Shown piece by piece: positions 24,891-37,818 of a DNA stretch of 64,000 bases. Location of the stretch: the NCBI RefSeq assembly GCF_030445035.2, contig NC_080704.1:26082499-26146498 (forward strand), read 5' to 3'. A program made the translations under genes and the position numbers. Source of the stretch: Dasypus novemcinctus. Its lineage: Eukaryota; Chordata; Mammalia; Cingulata; Dasypodidae. The stretch's first letter is position 1. Each line of letters opens with the position of its first letter. The notes under the pieces were generated by a model, which ran no database searches, was not told where the DNA came from, and worked only from the letters and a program-made list of their open reading frames with translations.

Positions 24891-25244
24891 GATGTTTCTA
24901 GATTATTTGCTTAACTCTGGATAGAACAGTGAAAGAAAATTTTAGTGGCTACTTTAAACAAAATACAATTTTGAAGACTCATTTTCTTCCTTAAAAATTC
25001 ATTTGTAATTTAGTTAACACTGTATCCATACCTGTAGTTAATTTTAAAATGTTTCATCTAAGTTGATATACTAAAAAAAATGAAGGAGAGCATAAGATAT
25101 TCAAAGATAAATAGAAACTGAGCAAGTTCATCAACAAAGGACCTGACTTACAATAATTAATAGAGTTTTTCAGGTTGAAAGGAAAATATAGGAGACAGAG
25201 ACTTGAAGCATTATTATTCAAAAGAACTGAAAGCAAGGACTCCC
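24891..25244. other. Unassigned DNA
   Basis: AT-rich, with nothing recognised. Confidence 0.4.
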
Positions 25245-25842
25245 TCAAACAGATGTTTGCACACTGATGTTTCCAGCAGCATTATTCACAACTGCCAAAA
25301 AATGAAGCAGCTCAAATGTCCGTTCAGCAGATGAATAGATAAGCAAAATGTGGTATATATATACAATGAAATATTAAGCAGCCATGAGAAAGAACACATT
25401 TCTGATGCATGCAACAACATGGATGAACCTTAAAGACATTATGTTGAGTGAAACAAGCCAGGAACAAAGGACAAATAATGTATGATCTCACTGATATGAA
25501 ACAATTAGAATAAGCAAATTCACAGAGCCACAAGCTAGGATACAGATTACCAGGTCCTGGGGAAGGTTAGGGAAAGGGGATTAAAAGCTGAAATGGTACA
25601 GAATTTCTGTTAGTGGTGATGGAAAACCTATGGTAGTGAATGACTGTGATAGCTGGACAAAATTGTGAATGTAAGTAACACCACAGAATTATATATCTGG
25701 ATGTGATTAAAGGGCGGTAGAATTTTAGATTGTATAAATATTACGAAAATAAAAATTTTTAAAGCTACCTGCCAAAAATCAACAGCCATCCATACCATTA
25801 TGCTTAATGCTGAAATTTTAGAAGCATTACCAACATCATTAG
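25245..25842 (+). mobile_element. L1 3' end (end of ORF2 and 3' UTR)
   Basis: GCAGCATTATTCACAACTGCC, GCAACAACATGGATGAACCT and TATGTTGAGTGAAACAAGCC are the classic end of L1 ORF2. A 3' UTR follows, of the same type as at 31380-31930 and 43330-43712. Frames are broken. Confidence 0.85.
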
Positions 25843-26404
25843 AACAAGCAGGAGAATTCCATCCATCAGCCATGTGGGATCTAAGTCCCCTCTCGATTTA
25901 GAGGTGGAGTGGACATCACCATTCCAGGGTCTTCAGGACGGAGGAATAAAATATGGATTAGAGTGGACTTACTAGTATTCTACTGTAGAAATATTGTGAC
26001 TCAAGAAATGAAAGAAATTAGATCACTGATGTGGAGACAGCAGCCACGGGAGTTGCTGAAGGCAGGGAGAGGGAAAAAGAGGTGTGATATTGGGGCATTT
26101 TCAGAACTTGGAGTTGTCTTCAATGATATTGCAGAGACAGATGCAGGACATTATATATCCTGCCATAACCCACTGAATGGACTGGGGGAGAGTGTCAACT
26201 ACAATATAAACTATCATCCATGCTGGGTAGCAGTGCTTCAAAATGTACTCATCAAATGCAGTGAATGTACCACACTAATGAAAGTCATCGATGTGGGAGG
26301 AGTTAGGAGTGTGAGGAGTGGGGTATATGGGAACCTCTTGTATTTTTTAATGTAACATTTTGTGTGACCTATGTATTTTTTTTTAAAGATAATAATAAAA
26401 ATTT
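25843..26404 (+). mobile_element. L1 3'-UTR type unit
   Basis: Same unit as at 33650-34188: GGGATCTAAGTCCCCTCTCG, GGAATAAAATATGGATTAGAG, GGGGCATTTTCAGAACTTGG, CCACACTAATGAAAG, and an A-rich tail with AATAAA. Confidence 0.7.
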
Positions 26405-26420
26405 AAAAAGAAAAAATTAG

Positions 26421-26840
26421 GGAAGCAAATTTGGATCAACAGATGGAGTGTCCGCCTACCACATGGAAGGTGCAGAGTTCAAACCCAGGGCCTCCTGCCC
26501 CATGTGACAAGCTGGAACACGCGCAGTACTGATGTGTACAAGGAGTGCCATGCCACGCAGGGGTGTCCCCTGCGTAGGAGAGCCCCACACGCAAGGAGTA
26601 CGCCCCGTAAGGAGAGCCGCCCCATGCAAAAAAAGTGCAGCCTGCCCAGGAGTGGTGCCGCACACACGGAGAGCTGATGCAGCAAGATGATGCAACACGA
26701 GACACAGATTCTGGGTGCTGCTGACAAGAATACAAGCAGACACAGAAGAACACACAGCGAATGGATACAGAGAGCAGAAAACTGGGGGGAGGGGGCGGGG
26801 AAGGGGAGTGAAATAAATAGAAAATAAATCTTATTTTAAA
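26421..26840 (+). mobile_element. DAS-type SINE
   Basis: Complete copy with A- and B-box-like elements, body and AAATAAATC tail. The flanks AAAAAGAAAAAATTAG (26405-26420) and AAAAAGAAAAAGTTTAG (26841-26857) form a near-perfect target duplication that starts in the A-tail of the preceding L1, a common landing site for SINEs. Confidence 0.9.
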
Positions 26841-26989
26841 AAAAAGAAAAAGTTTAGAGAGGAAGTGCTATGCAAATAGGAGTGATGTCTGGTTTAACTC
26901 ACTACATCCCTAGTGCCTAGCACAGTCCCTGATATTCCTAGTTTTTCTGCTTCAATAGCCTCTCCTACTCTTTCCTTTGCTGACTTCTC

Positions 26990-27965
26990 TTCCTCTTCCC
27001 AACATCTAAAATTTGCCTTTGAACATTCATTTCTACTCTTCACACATACTACCTGGGTGACCTCTTCTAGACCCAAGGCTTTCAAAGTCTTCCGTATTCT
27101 CATTTCTCTATTTACCTTTCCCCTTGACTTCTCAATGTTCCCGTTTTGCTATTTAACATTTGTAACACAGAACTACTGGCATTTGCTCTTAAAACATGCT
27201 TCTCCCCAAGTCTTCCCCTTCTCAGTAAGTGGTGCCACTGTCCAAACAGTTACTTGGACCAGAGATCTAAGAATCTTCCATAACTTGCCTCCTCCAAACT
27301 CTAACTGGCCATCTATCAGCAAGTCCCATGGGCATTAGGGCCAATATGTAAGCCAAGTCTGATCATTTTTCAGATTGGCATTGCTTACAACTTGGTCTAA
27401 GCCACCAACTCTTCTCACTTAAATAATTACAAAAACTTTGAATTAGGCTTCCTGTTTCTACTCTTGATCCTCTACTGTCCATTTACCCCGCAGCTGAAGC
27501 ATTCTTCTTAAAAAGCCCAAGTTATATCTCTGCATCGATTAAAATTCTCCCATGGTTTCCCTTTGCATAGACCATCCACGCTCTCTTTGACCTCACCCTA
27601 TCTTTCTCACACACAACAAACACACTCACCTTTATCTTACACCTTCAACATAGCATGATTGTTCTACATCAATGGACTTAAACTTGCTGATCTCACTTCA
27701 TCAATGCTGTTCCGGATTTTCATATGCTTGCCTTTTCCTCTTATAAATATTATCTCAACATCTCAGATATCACCTCCTCATAGAGGTAATTTTCAATTAT
27801 AAAGTCACCCCTCAGCCTATAGTCCCTCGCTATTGTTATTCAATTTTCTTCATAACCATATTGCTTATCACTATGTGAAACTGTTTGGTATTTATATATC
27901 TGTTGATTGCCTTACTTTTAAGGCAACATATGCATGGGTGCAAAGATCTTGTGTGTTTTATTCAG
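26990..27965 (+). mobile_element. L2 LINE fragment
   Basis: Follows L2 ORF2 C-terminal and 3'-end text: ACTCTAACTGGCCATCTATC, TTCTTAAAAAGCCCAAGTTA, CTCCCATGGTTTCCCTTTGC, CACTTCATCAATGCTGTTCC. It is diverged and has no intact frame. A 141-codon frame at 26913-27338 is incidental. Confidence 0.75.
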
Positions 27966-28119
27966 TGAAGTTACCCCAGGCCTTGTAAATTTATTCTTTG
28001 AAATGACCTTTAAAATCATTTTGTCAATATGAAAAATATTCTGTTAGAATTTTTATTGGCATTACATTAACCTTATAGACTGGAATACAGTTGGCACTTA
28101 ACAAACCTTCTGAATAAGT

Positions 28120-29030
28120 GAATGAGGGAATTTATGAAAATATGGCACTAACAATTATCACCATTTTTATTCAACATTTCCTCAGAAGTCCTAGAAAATA
28201 GCATATAAATAAAAGCACTGAGAGATTTAAATACTGCAGAGACAAAACTAATTAATTACAAATGATATGATTATCTTTCTAAACATTTCAAAAGTGTCAT
28301 CTAAAAACAACTAAAACTAATAAGATTATACAGTAGGATGGCAGGTTATGAGGTAGTAAACATATCTTTGCCTACCAGAAATAAATTATAAAAATATTGT
28401 GAAATTAACATTACATTCTACATAGCAATTATACACACAAACGGGAACTTAATAGAAATACGTAGAATGTTTATGAAAATAATTACATTGCCTTACTTAG
28501 AAAAGCAAATGAAGACTGGATAAATAGAAATGATGTATACCATGTTCCTAAAGGAATACTCATAGTTACAAAATAACAATTTTCCCTAGTTAAGTCTATA
28601 ACGTTAATGCAATTCCAATAAAAATTCCAACAGAATAATTTTCACATTGACAAAATTACGTTAAAGGTCATTTCAAAGAATAAATGCACATTAAAAGTAA
28701 AGGATTTCTTGATTGGGAAGAATTAGGATGGACTTGTCTTATCAAATCCTAAAACATAAAACCCCGTTAAAAATCCAGCCAATGCTGGATTATACACATG
28801 GATGAATGAAACAGAGTAGAAAGCTCGCAAGCACAAAAATATGTAGAATTTATATATGAAAAAGGTGGCACTTCAAATTATGAATAACGAGTTATCTAAT
28901 AAATACTAATAGGAAATGTAATGTTTTGGAAAATAAGCCAAACCTTCATCTCACATCTTATTCCCAATTACAGAATATTAAATAATAAAAATATAAATAG
29001 CATATCAAAATAATAAATAGATAAATAATG
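28120..29030 (+). mobile_element. Old L1 ORF2 fragment
   Basis: Starts in the reverse-transcriptase region (TTTTTATTCAACATTTCCTCAG, corresponding to the conserved 'LFN' stretch) and proceeds through GCAATTCCAATAAAAATTCC. Heavily mutated. Confidence 0.65.
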
Positions 29031-29049
29031 AAAATTTCTCTTTTCTGGG

Positions 29050-31930
29050 ACATTTCTGGATATAAAAATTTTCAGCATTCATGGGTGAATTTTGCCAAAT
29101 ACTCTATGAAGACTTAATTCAAAGTCTGCTCAAATTCTTCCAAAAAAATTGAAAAGGATAGAATACTCCCCAATTCATTCTACGAGGCCAACATGGCCCT
29201 CATACCAATCCCAGATATAGATTACACACACAATATAAACTACAGATCAGTATTTCCTATGAATATAGATGCAAAATTTCTCAACATAATACTAGCAAAT
29301 TGAATCCAAAATACTTAAAATACTTATATACCATGATAAGTGAGATTTATCCCCAGTATGCAAGAGAAATTCAACCAAGGAAAATTAATTAATGCAATGC
29401 ACCAATAAACAGAATGAGGGGGGAAAACCTCATGATCATCTCAATTGATGCAGAAAAGGCATTACACAATATCCAGAGCACCTCCTTTATAAAAACACAT
29501 AGTACACTAGGACTATAGGGAAACTTTCCCAACATGATAAAGGGTATATATGAAAAAGCCACAGCTAACATCCTACTTAATGGTGAAAGACTGAGAGCTT
29601 TCCCTTTAATATCAAGAATAAGACAAGGTTGCTCCCCCCCACCCCACACTATTGTTATTCAACATTGTACTGGCAGTTCCAGCCAGCGCAATTAGGCAAG
29701 AAAAAATAAATACAAGCCATCCACATTGGAAAAGAAGAAGCAAAACTTTCCCTATTTGTAGATGACATGATCCTATATGCAGAAATCCTAAAAATCTACA
29801 ACAAAGCTTCCAGAGCTAATAAATGAGCACAGCAAAGTGGCACAGTACAAGATCAACACCCCAAAATCAGGAGTGTTTCTAAACACAAGCAATGAATGAT
29901 CAGAAATAGTCAAGAAAAATTTCCATTTACAATAGAATCTAAATGACTCAAATATCTAGGAATAAATCTACTCAAGATGAAAAGGATTTATACACAGAAA
30001 ACTTTAAAACACTGCTGAAAGAAATCAAAGAATACCTAAATAAATGGAAGGACATTCTATGTCTATGAATTGGAAGACTAAATATTGTTAAGATGTCAAT
30101 CCTACCCAAAGCAATCTAGAAATTCAACAAAATTGCAATCAAAATTCCAATAACCTTCTTTGCAGAAATGGAAAGGTCAAACATCAAACTTATATGGAGG
30201 GGTAATGGGCCCAAATAGCCAAGCAATCTTGAAAAAAAAGAATGAAACTGGAGGGTGCACACTTCCCAGTCTTAAAACTTATTACAAAGCCACAGTAATG
30301 AAAACATCATGGTACTGGCACAAAGGCAGAGATACAGACAAATGGAACCAAATTGAGAACTCAGAAATCAACCCTTCCATTTATGGCCAACTGATTTTTG
30401 ACAAGGGGCCAAAGAAAGTTGTCTTCTCAATTGGGAAAGAACAGTCTCTTTAACAAATGGTGCTGGGAAATTTTTATTTCCATTTGCAAAAAAAAAAAAA
30501 AGCAGGATCCCTATCTCACACCACATACAAAAATCAATTCAAAATAGATCAAAGAACTAAATATAAGGCCAACAACTATCAAATTCCTTGAAGAAAACAT
30601 AGGTAAGCATCTTCATGATCTTGTGTTGGACAATGGTGTCTTAGACTTTACACCCAACGTACAAGCAAACAATGAAAAATAGATAATTGGGACCTTGTCA
30701 AAGTTAAAAACTTTTACATCTCAAAGGATTTTATCATGAAAGTAAAAAGACAACTGACACAATGGGGGAAAATACTTGGAAACCACATATCTGATAAAAG
30801 TTTACTATCCAGAATATATAAAGAAATACTTCAACTCAACAAGAAAAGAAAGAACCCAATTAAAAATTGGGCAAAAAACTTGAATAGGCATCTCTCCAAA
30901 GAAGATATACAGATGTCCAAAAGTAACATGAAGTGATGCTCATCATTAGCTGTCAGGTATACGCAAATAGAAAACACAATGATATACCATTTCACACACT
31001 TTAGAATGGCTGTTATTTTTTAAAAAGACAGAAAATTTTAAGTGTTAGAGAAGAAACAGAAATAGGAGCACTCATTATTCATTGCTGGTGGCAATGTAAA
31101 ATGGTGCAACCATTATGGAAGACAGTTTGGTAGTTTCTCAGAAAATTAAGTACAAAATAACCATATGACCCAGCAATCCCACTACTAGGTATATACCCAA
31201 TAGAATTAAAAGCAGGGTCTGAAATAGATATTTGCACACCAATAGTAATAACAGCATTATTCACAATTGCCAAAAGATGGAAACAACCAAAGTATTCATC
31301 AGTCAATAAATGGACAAATAAAATGTACATACATGCAATGGAATATTATTCAGCTGTAAGAAGAAATGAAGTACTGATACATGCGACAACATGGATGAAC
31401 CTTGAGGACGTTATGTTGAGTGAAGTAAACTAGACACAAAAGGACAAATAGTGTATGATCTCACTAATATGAAATGATTTGAATACGGAAACTCAGAATC
31501 AGAATCTAGAATGTAAGTTACCAATGGGAATAGGGAAAGGGAAGTTAAGGATTAAAATGCACAGGGTTCCTATTTGGAATGATGGAAATCTTTGGTGATG
31601 GAGGGTGGTGATGGTAATGCAACACTGTGAATATAATTAACAGTATGGAATTATAATTTGAATGTGGCAAAAGGGGAAATTTTAGGTTATATATAAAGCA
31701 ACAGAATAAAATTTTTAAAAATCCATGTAACTAGACCACAGAAACAGTACACCCAAAGTTAAATCATAGACTATTAATAGTACAATTATATAAATATGCT
31801 TTCATCAATTGTAAAAAGTTTTCCACACCAATACAAGGTGTTAACAATGGATGATATATGGGAATCCTGTATTTTATGCATGATTGTTCTATAAACCAAC
31901 TTCTCTAATAAAGAAAAATATTAAAGTTAA
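29050..31930 (+). mobile_element. L1 ORF2 (second half) plus 3' UTR, 5' truncated and broken
   Basis: Reads through the reverse transcriptase, including codons for FVDDM at 29755-29769 (the usual L1 catalytic motif is FADDM), then the C-terminal region (ATGGTACTGGCACAAAGGCAG, CAACAAGAAAAGAAAGAACCC, TGGTGGCAATGTAAAATGG) to the ORF2 end near 31400. A 3' UTR of this lineage follows and ends at about 31930. Open stretches of 97 and 66 codons (30160-30453, 30736-30936) are remnants. Stops and shifts throughout make it inactive. Confidence 0.88.
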
Positions 31931-31959
31931 ATAAACTTTTCACCATGTCCTATGTACCT

Positions 31960-32500
31960 CCTACATTTTTATCTTCATTTCCTTTTTTTCTCTGTGTTTC
32001 AGTCTGTATATTTTCTGCTAAGCCATCCTTCAGTTCAATAGTACTCCTATCAGCTGTGTTGATTATACTGCAAAGCCTACTAATTGAGTTCATTCAGTTA
32101 TATTAATTTTTAGTTCCAGAATTTTTTTACATTTATATATTCCATGTCTACACTGAAAATCATTTCATCATCTTTTTTGTTGTACATATTCATCACAGTT
32201 ATTTAGAAGACTATATCTGAAAGTTCCAATGTTTGGATCACCTGTGGGTTTTTTTCTACCAATCTATTTTCTCTTGCTTTTCAGACATTTTGGTCCTATA
32301 TTATGGTATAGTATATAAAAATTGCACATATAATTTGAGACTATTGATGTTAATTTACTCAAGAACAATTTATTGTTTGCTTCTGACTGATATTTACAGT
32401 AGGGAAGATAACCTTAATCCAGGCTTTGATTGAGCTTATTTGAAGCTGTGTTAGCCTTTGTAGGGTTAAACTAATTTTGATTCATCCTTACTCCTAGGGT
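31960..32500 (-). mobile_element. Probable antisense L1 5'/ORF1 fragment
   Basis: TCTGTGTTTCAGTCTGTATA and TTTTCTACCAATCTATTTTCTC resemble antisense L1 ORF1 and upstream sequence. The assignment is tentative. Confidence 0.45.
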
Positions 32501-32941
32501 GTAGATCTTAGTTTTACCAACTAAATTTCTCACTTGTTGACAAAAGAAACAAAGAGAGATAATTCTAGTATGAAAATAAATAATGATTGTAAGTAATTAG
32601 AATACACTGGATATATAAATACCATGAATTCATACTGAAAAATAAAAAAGGATTGTGAGAAACAAACAATATTCACTGCATACTACCAGAGTTTGCTAGG
32701 GCAATAATTCATTACTCTGAAAATTAAAAAGGAAAGTATTAAGCCTTTATTCTGTCTTTCTGGTATTTTAGATGTAAATATATTGCCTGAATAGATGCAT
32801 GAATCTTTTTCTTTACAAAAATAATTCTAATAAATGAAGAAATGATAGAATTAGAAAATCACTACTTCATAACTCTAATGTGAAATAACAATTCGGGAAA
32901 TGGTTGCTATGGATGGTTGGCCAAAAATAATAGGCAATTTT
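32501..32941. other. Unassigned DNA
   Basis: AT-rich, with nothing recognised. Confidence 0.4.
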
Positions 32942-32950
32942 AAAATGAAG

Positions 32951-34188
32951 GCTTTATCCCCCCAGTGTGGGACATGACTCCCGGGGATGAGCCTCCCTGG
33001 CACTGAGGGATTACTACCAAGTAACAGCTGATGATGTGGCTGGAGAATGACCTTGAATAAAAGGGTCAACTCAGACCAGCAGAATATCTCAGCCACCACG
33101 TAATATCAGGAGTTAAAAATGCTTTTTGATCCTGAATAAAAGGGGGGATGGAAAGGATAAATGAGTTTATACGGCTATGAGTCTCCAAAAAAGAGCCAGG
33201 AGGTCATCAGAGGGGTTGCCCTTATGCACACCTCAGCAAAGTCCCAGAGACAGCTAAAATAGATACAACCCCAGGTATTGATTCTTCTGAGGGCTACAGA
33301 GACCCACAGGTTCTATGGTCATGGCAGATGGACTTCAGTGCCATGTCAGTTGGCCCTACTTTGGAGTTTGTAGTCCTGAGAGTGATGGAGTTGGACTCAG
33401 GTATGATCTTTGTTCACAAACCTCTCCTGTTACTTTTACCGGTCCTGTGGTTGGCGCTGAGGTTTAGTGTATACTCAGGGGACCTGAATCTCTGGACTCT
33501 CCCTGTGATAGCCAGGCCCTGAGCCTCAACAGACTTGCAACTCCTACACTCTGGTTTATTGAACTTACCCCGGCCATTTAACAGGGAGGTGAAGAAGGTC
33601 AACCACCACACCAGGGAGCCAAAAGTGCCTACAACTGCAAACAGGAGAATTGCATCCATCATCCAAGTGGAACTGAAGCACCCTCTCGATACAGAGGTAT
33701 AGTGGACATAACCATCCCAGGGTCCACAGAATGGAGGAATAGAATATAGATTAGAATGGACTTACTGATACTCTATTCTGGAACTAATGTGATGAGTAAT
33801 GGAAGTAAATGTAGCACTGAGATGGAGAAAGTGGCCATGGTAGCCGCTGAGGGTGGGAATAGGAAGAAGAGATGTGATGTGGGGGCATTTTCAGGATTTG
33901 GAGGTGTCCTGGGTGATACTGCAGGGACAGTTTCTGGACATTGTATGTCCTCCCATGGCCCACTGGGTGGACTAGGGGAGAGTGTAAACTGTAATGTGGA
34001 CCATTGACCATGTGATGCAGCAGTGCTCAGAGATGTATTCACCAAGTGCAAAGACTGTCCCATGATGATGGAGGAGGTTGTGGTTATGGGAGGAGTAGGG
34101 TGAGCGGGGTGAGGGGGGTATATGGGGACCTCATATTTTTTAATGTAACATTAAAAATAAATTAATTTTAAAAAGTAAAATAAAAAAT
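32951..34188 (+). mobile_element. L1 3'-UTR insertion, longest clean copy
   Basis: A 1.24-kb unit with an A-rich tail, flanked by AAAATGAAG (32942-32950 and 34189-34197). It runs from CCCCAGTGTGGGACATGACTC through GGGGGCATTTTCAGGATTTGG to a final TATATGGGGACCTCAT and TTTTAATGTAACATT. It is the best reference in the window for this repeat. Confidence 0.8.
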
Positions 34189-34197
34189 AAAATGAAG

Positions 34198-34800
34198 ACA
34201 TTAGATTGCCATCCCCTGAATCCACAGATCAATCCAGTTTCACAAAGCCAGACATTATGTTTCTCATGATGCAAATCATCATTTGTGAAGTATTCTTGCT
34301 TTGTTCCAAATTGAACCTAAATTCAAATGAGTCTTTAGATCTAACATTCAGCTTATAGGAAACATGGAAGTGGGGAATACAGGAACCAGTTAAATGACAC
34401 CATTTAGGTGTCAATCAGGTGACTGATTGAGGAAGCAATCAGTCAAATCCAAAATGAAGATCATTCTACAAGACAACAGACCTAGTTTCTTCAACAAGTC
34501 AATGTAATGGGAAAAAGTAGAGGGGAAGGGAGGAGGTTGGTCTTGGTATGAAATGGGGAACAGGAGTTGACCATGTAGACCGAATGAGTAAAAGTTTTCC
34601 AGGCCAAGGGAACAGCTTGAACAAAAGCGCAGAGATAGGAAAAAGCATAGGAACTCTGAAGGATCTTTTAGGTAGGTCTGCATGGCAGCCATGCAAAAAA
34701 AGTTGGAAGCCTGTTACCTAAAATGATTAGCCTCTGAAAAGCATTGAAAAAAGGGGTTGGCCTCAGAAGATTTAAGCTTTAGAAAAACCACCAAAACACA
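34198..34800. other. Unassigned DNA with possible ancient repeat
   Basis: 34570-34760 (TTTCCAGGCCAAGGGAACAGC.. GGAAGCCTG) vaguely resembles the repeat at 11280-12160. No gene is seen. Confidence 0.4.
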
Positions 34801-35266
34801 TGTATTATTAGGGTTCAACAGGGAAACAGAACAGGATCTATCCATCTATCTACCTAATGTAAATATTATGAGATTTATGATAGGAACTGGCTCACACAAC
34901 TGTGGCGATGGGCAAGTCCAAATTCCATAGGGCAGGAACTCCAATGAAGGTTTTTGATGAATTCCCTACCTACCCCCGGAGAATCTGGCTGGCTGGCTGA
35001 ATTAGAGATGGAAAATTTTCCTTCTAACTGCTGAAATCATCAGTTGTCCCTTTAAGGCCTTCAACTGATTGGATGAGACTTCTCTCATTGTTGAAGGCAA
35101 TCTCCTTAATTGATTGTACATGTAACCAGCCATAGATACAATCAATTTATTGAGATCTAAATCCATGAGCTATCCACACAGTAACAAGCAAGTAACCAGT
35201 GCTTGCTTTACCAAACAGCTGGACACCATTACCTGGCCAAGTTGACAAAGGAATTTAACCATCACA
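34801..35266 (+). mobile_element. MLT2-type ERVL solo LTR
   Basis: TGTATTATTAGGGTTCAACAG..GGGAAACAGAAC start, GGAACTGGCTCACACAACTG, GGCCTTCAACTGATTGGATG, CAAGTTGACAAAGG and AACCATCACA end follow MLT2 closely. It is in the opposite orientation to the copy at 23904-24362. No clear target duplication. Confidence 0.85.
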
Positions 35267-36200
35267 GCAGACAAGAAGATTTTATGGAAGACTAGATGAA
35301 TGGAAACAAGGGGACTAAAGAAAGCTGTAATAGTTTTTAAAAGAAATTATTTGTAAGAGTCCTGTAAGTTCAGCCAAAAGAACAAGGAGGAGGAAGGGAG
35401 AGACGAAACACGATTCTTAGAGGATCAAACTGACAGTAATGTAGACAAGGAATAAGAGATCGTTAAATGCCACAAAGAGGTCCAGTGCATCTGGCAGTCC
35501 TTGGAGATAGTCCATATCTCACTCTTACAACATGGATATCATCAAAGACTTTATCAAAGGCTCAGCTGAAACCTACATAAAATAGTCATAGCATTTCATT
35601 AATCCATTAGCCTAGTTTGTACATATTTTGTTCATTTTGAGTACATGTTTAAAAATATATGTATGAACTTTATGCTATTCTTTTAATAATAAGGAAGATT
35701 TACAGGAAGAACAGAATGAAATGTAATTACTTTTCCTTTAAGAACTATTGAGAACTATGCCATTTTAATTCTTTACTCATTTAGGAAACAGACAAAAGAG
35801 GGGTATCTAAAAATTCACTAATTAAAGAACAATCTGCTTATATTTCACTCTTTGAATCTGTAGAACTTAAGTTTTCAAATCGCTAACATTTAGATATTAG
35901 GGAGATAAAATAAGAAATTGGCAGCAGCAGAGTCAAAATAGGGAAAAAATGAATCTCATATAAATCCAGGGACACATGTCAATGTTCTTGAGCACACAGG
36001 AAAATGCCTAAAGGCAGACCAGGTGGGGGAAATTAGTTGTGAGAACTAGTGTTCAATGTAAGTTCCAAGGAGGTGGCCATTTACTGCCAAAGGGTCAGCT
36101 GAAAGGAATGAGGAATGTTTCCGCGGGTGTTTTAATGAGCCAGTCATCAAGACAAACCGTGCTCCCGGGGATGGCATGTATTCAAGTTAGTCCAGCTTTA
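35267..36200. other. Unassigned, probably unique DNA
   Basis: No gene or repeat recognised with confidence. Confidence 0.45.
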
Positions 36201-36213
36201 AAAGGCTATAGGC

Positions 36214-36626
36214 CAGGGAAGTGGACTTGGCCCAGTGGATAGGGTGTCCGTCTACCACATGGGAGGTCCACGGTTCAAACCCCGGGCCTCCTTGACCCGT
36301 GTGGAGCTGGCCCATGCACAGTGCTGATGCGCGCAAGGAGTGCCCTGCCACGCAGGGGTGTCCCCCGCGTAGGAGAACCCCACATGCAAGGAGTGTGCCC
36401 CGTAAGGAGAGCCGCCCAGTGCGAAAGAAAGTGCAGCCTGCCCAGGAATGGTGCTGCACACACGAAGAACTGACACAAGATGACACAACAAAAATGAAAC
36501 ACAGATTCCCATGCTTCTGACAACAGAAGCGGACAAAGAAGAACATGCAGCAAAGTAGACACAGAACAGACAACTGGGGCGGTGAGGGTGGGAGAAGGGG
36601 AGAGAAATAAATAAATTTTTTAAAAA
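36214..36626 (+). mobile_element. DAS-type SINE, well preserved
   Basis: Close to the family consensus as judged from the eight copies here. The Pol III A box lies in TTGGCCCAGTGGATAGGG and the B box in CGGTTCAAACCCCGGG. The tail is AAATAAATAAATTTTTTAA. Duplication AAAGG(C/T)TATAGGC at 36201-36213 and 36627-36639. Confidence 0.93.
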
Positions 36627-36669
36627 AAGGTTATAGGCTGTATTTTCTGTTTGAATGACTATGTGCACT

Positions 36670-37067
36670 TTTTTTTTCTCTCCCCTTCCCACCCCCCTGT
36701 CCCAGTTGTCTGTTCTCTGTGTCTATTCACTGCATGTTCTTCTTTGTCCGCTTCTGTTGTTGTCAACGGCACAGGAATCTGTGTCTCTTTTTGTTGCGTT
36801 ATCTTGTTGTGTCAGCTCTCCGTGTGTGTGGCACCATTCCTGGGCAAACTGCACTTTCTTTCACACTGGGCGACTCTCCTTACGGGGCGCACTCCTTTTG
36901 CGTGGGGCTCCCCTATGCAGGGACACCCCTGCGTGGCGCGGCACTCCTTGCGCGCATCAGCGCTGCACATGGGCCAGCTCCACACGGGTCAAGGAGGCCT
37001 GGGGTTTGAACTGTGGACCTCCCATGTGGTAGGCAGACGCCCTATCCACTGGACCAAGTCCGCTTCC
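36670..37067 (-). mobile_element. DAS-type SINE, antisense, well preserved
   Basis: Mirror orientation of the neighbour, 43 bp away, tail to tail. Exact 11-bp duplication CTATGTGCACT (36659-36669 and 37068-37078). The head ends ACTTGGTCCAGTGG on the minus strand. Confidence 0.93.
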
Positions 37068-37078
37068 CTATGTGCACT

Positions 37079-37818
37079 CTTAAAATGCTGTTCTTGCTCA
37101 AGGTGAGCAACAATTTTCATGGCAAAGTTTCCAGGTGAAAGCCTTTTCTCTCTGTAAACACCAGTCAATTCCATGAAATCTGAAGCAGCTGACTGGGCAA
37201 ACAGTGGGCCACCGCTGGGGCCAAGGTGAACATCAACCAATCAGCAAGGCTTACTGAAAGTTGGACCTAAAGAACCCCACAATGCTGAGGGAAGGGAAGT
37301 CTTGACAGCAGCCCAATTATTTCTGGAGCCATGTACATGTATTCCTGTGAGAAGTGCAGCCTTCTTTTCTGGCTGAAAGACCAGCAAAAAAAGGTGACCA
37401 GAAGCCATTTTGTAGGGAAATGTGTATTTAGTTGCATGGATGTTAGATAGGAAATTAAATCTGTGTTTATTATAACCCAGAACACCCCTATTTTAAGTTA
37501 CATTAATAAGATAAAATGCCATGTATGGAAAAGATTGCTATAATTGAAGCTGAAGAGTTGATTGCCTGCTAAATACATATTTTTATTACAGTTCAAATTT
37601 GTTTCCTATTAATATAAAACCATACTGAAACAGCTACAGAAAAGATGAAATTTTCTTTAAGCTGAATGTTTTCTAAATGAAAAGGTAAAACTATTCAAAA
37701 GAAAATGAGCCAGCATCTAAATTTTTACAAATATACTGAATTCTTTGAATACTAAGTTTCTTAAAGTATAATGTAATTTATGGAGGAAAAAGTCCACTTT
37801 GAATTTTGCAAAACCCAC
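37079..37818. other. Unassigned, probably unique DNA
   Basis: No gene or repeat recognised. Less AT-rich than the flanks between 37100 and 37420, but without an obvious exon. Confidence 0.45.

Noticed and set aside
36219..36300. tRNA gene-like sequence with A and B boxes
   Set aside because: It is the head of the SINE, present in eight copies with the SINE body attached. It lacks a proper acceptor stem and 3' end.
36187..37106. Several overlapping frames of 95-151 codons on both strands
   Set aside because: They translate the two SINE copies. The same peptides recur at 1218-1725, 17193-18202, 26436-26755 and 57005-57623, so they reflect the GC-rich repeat and not a gene family.
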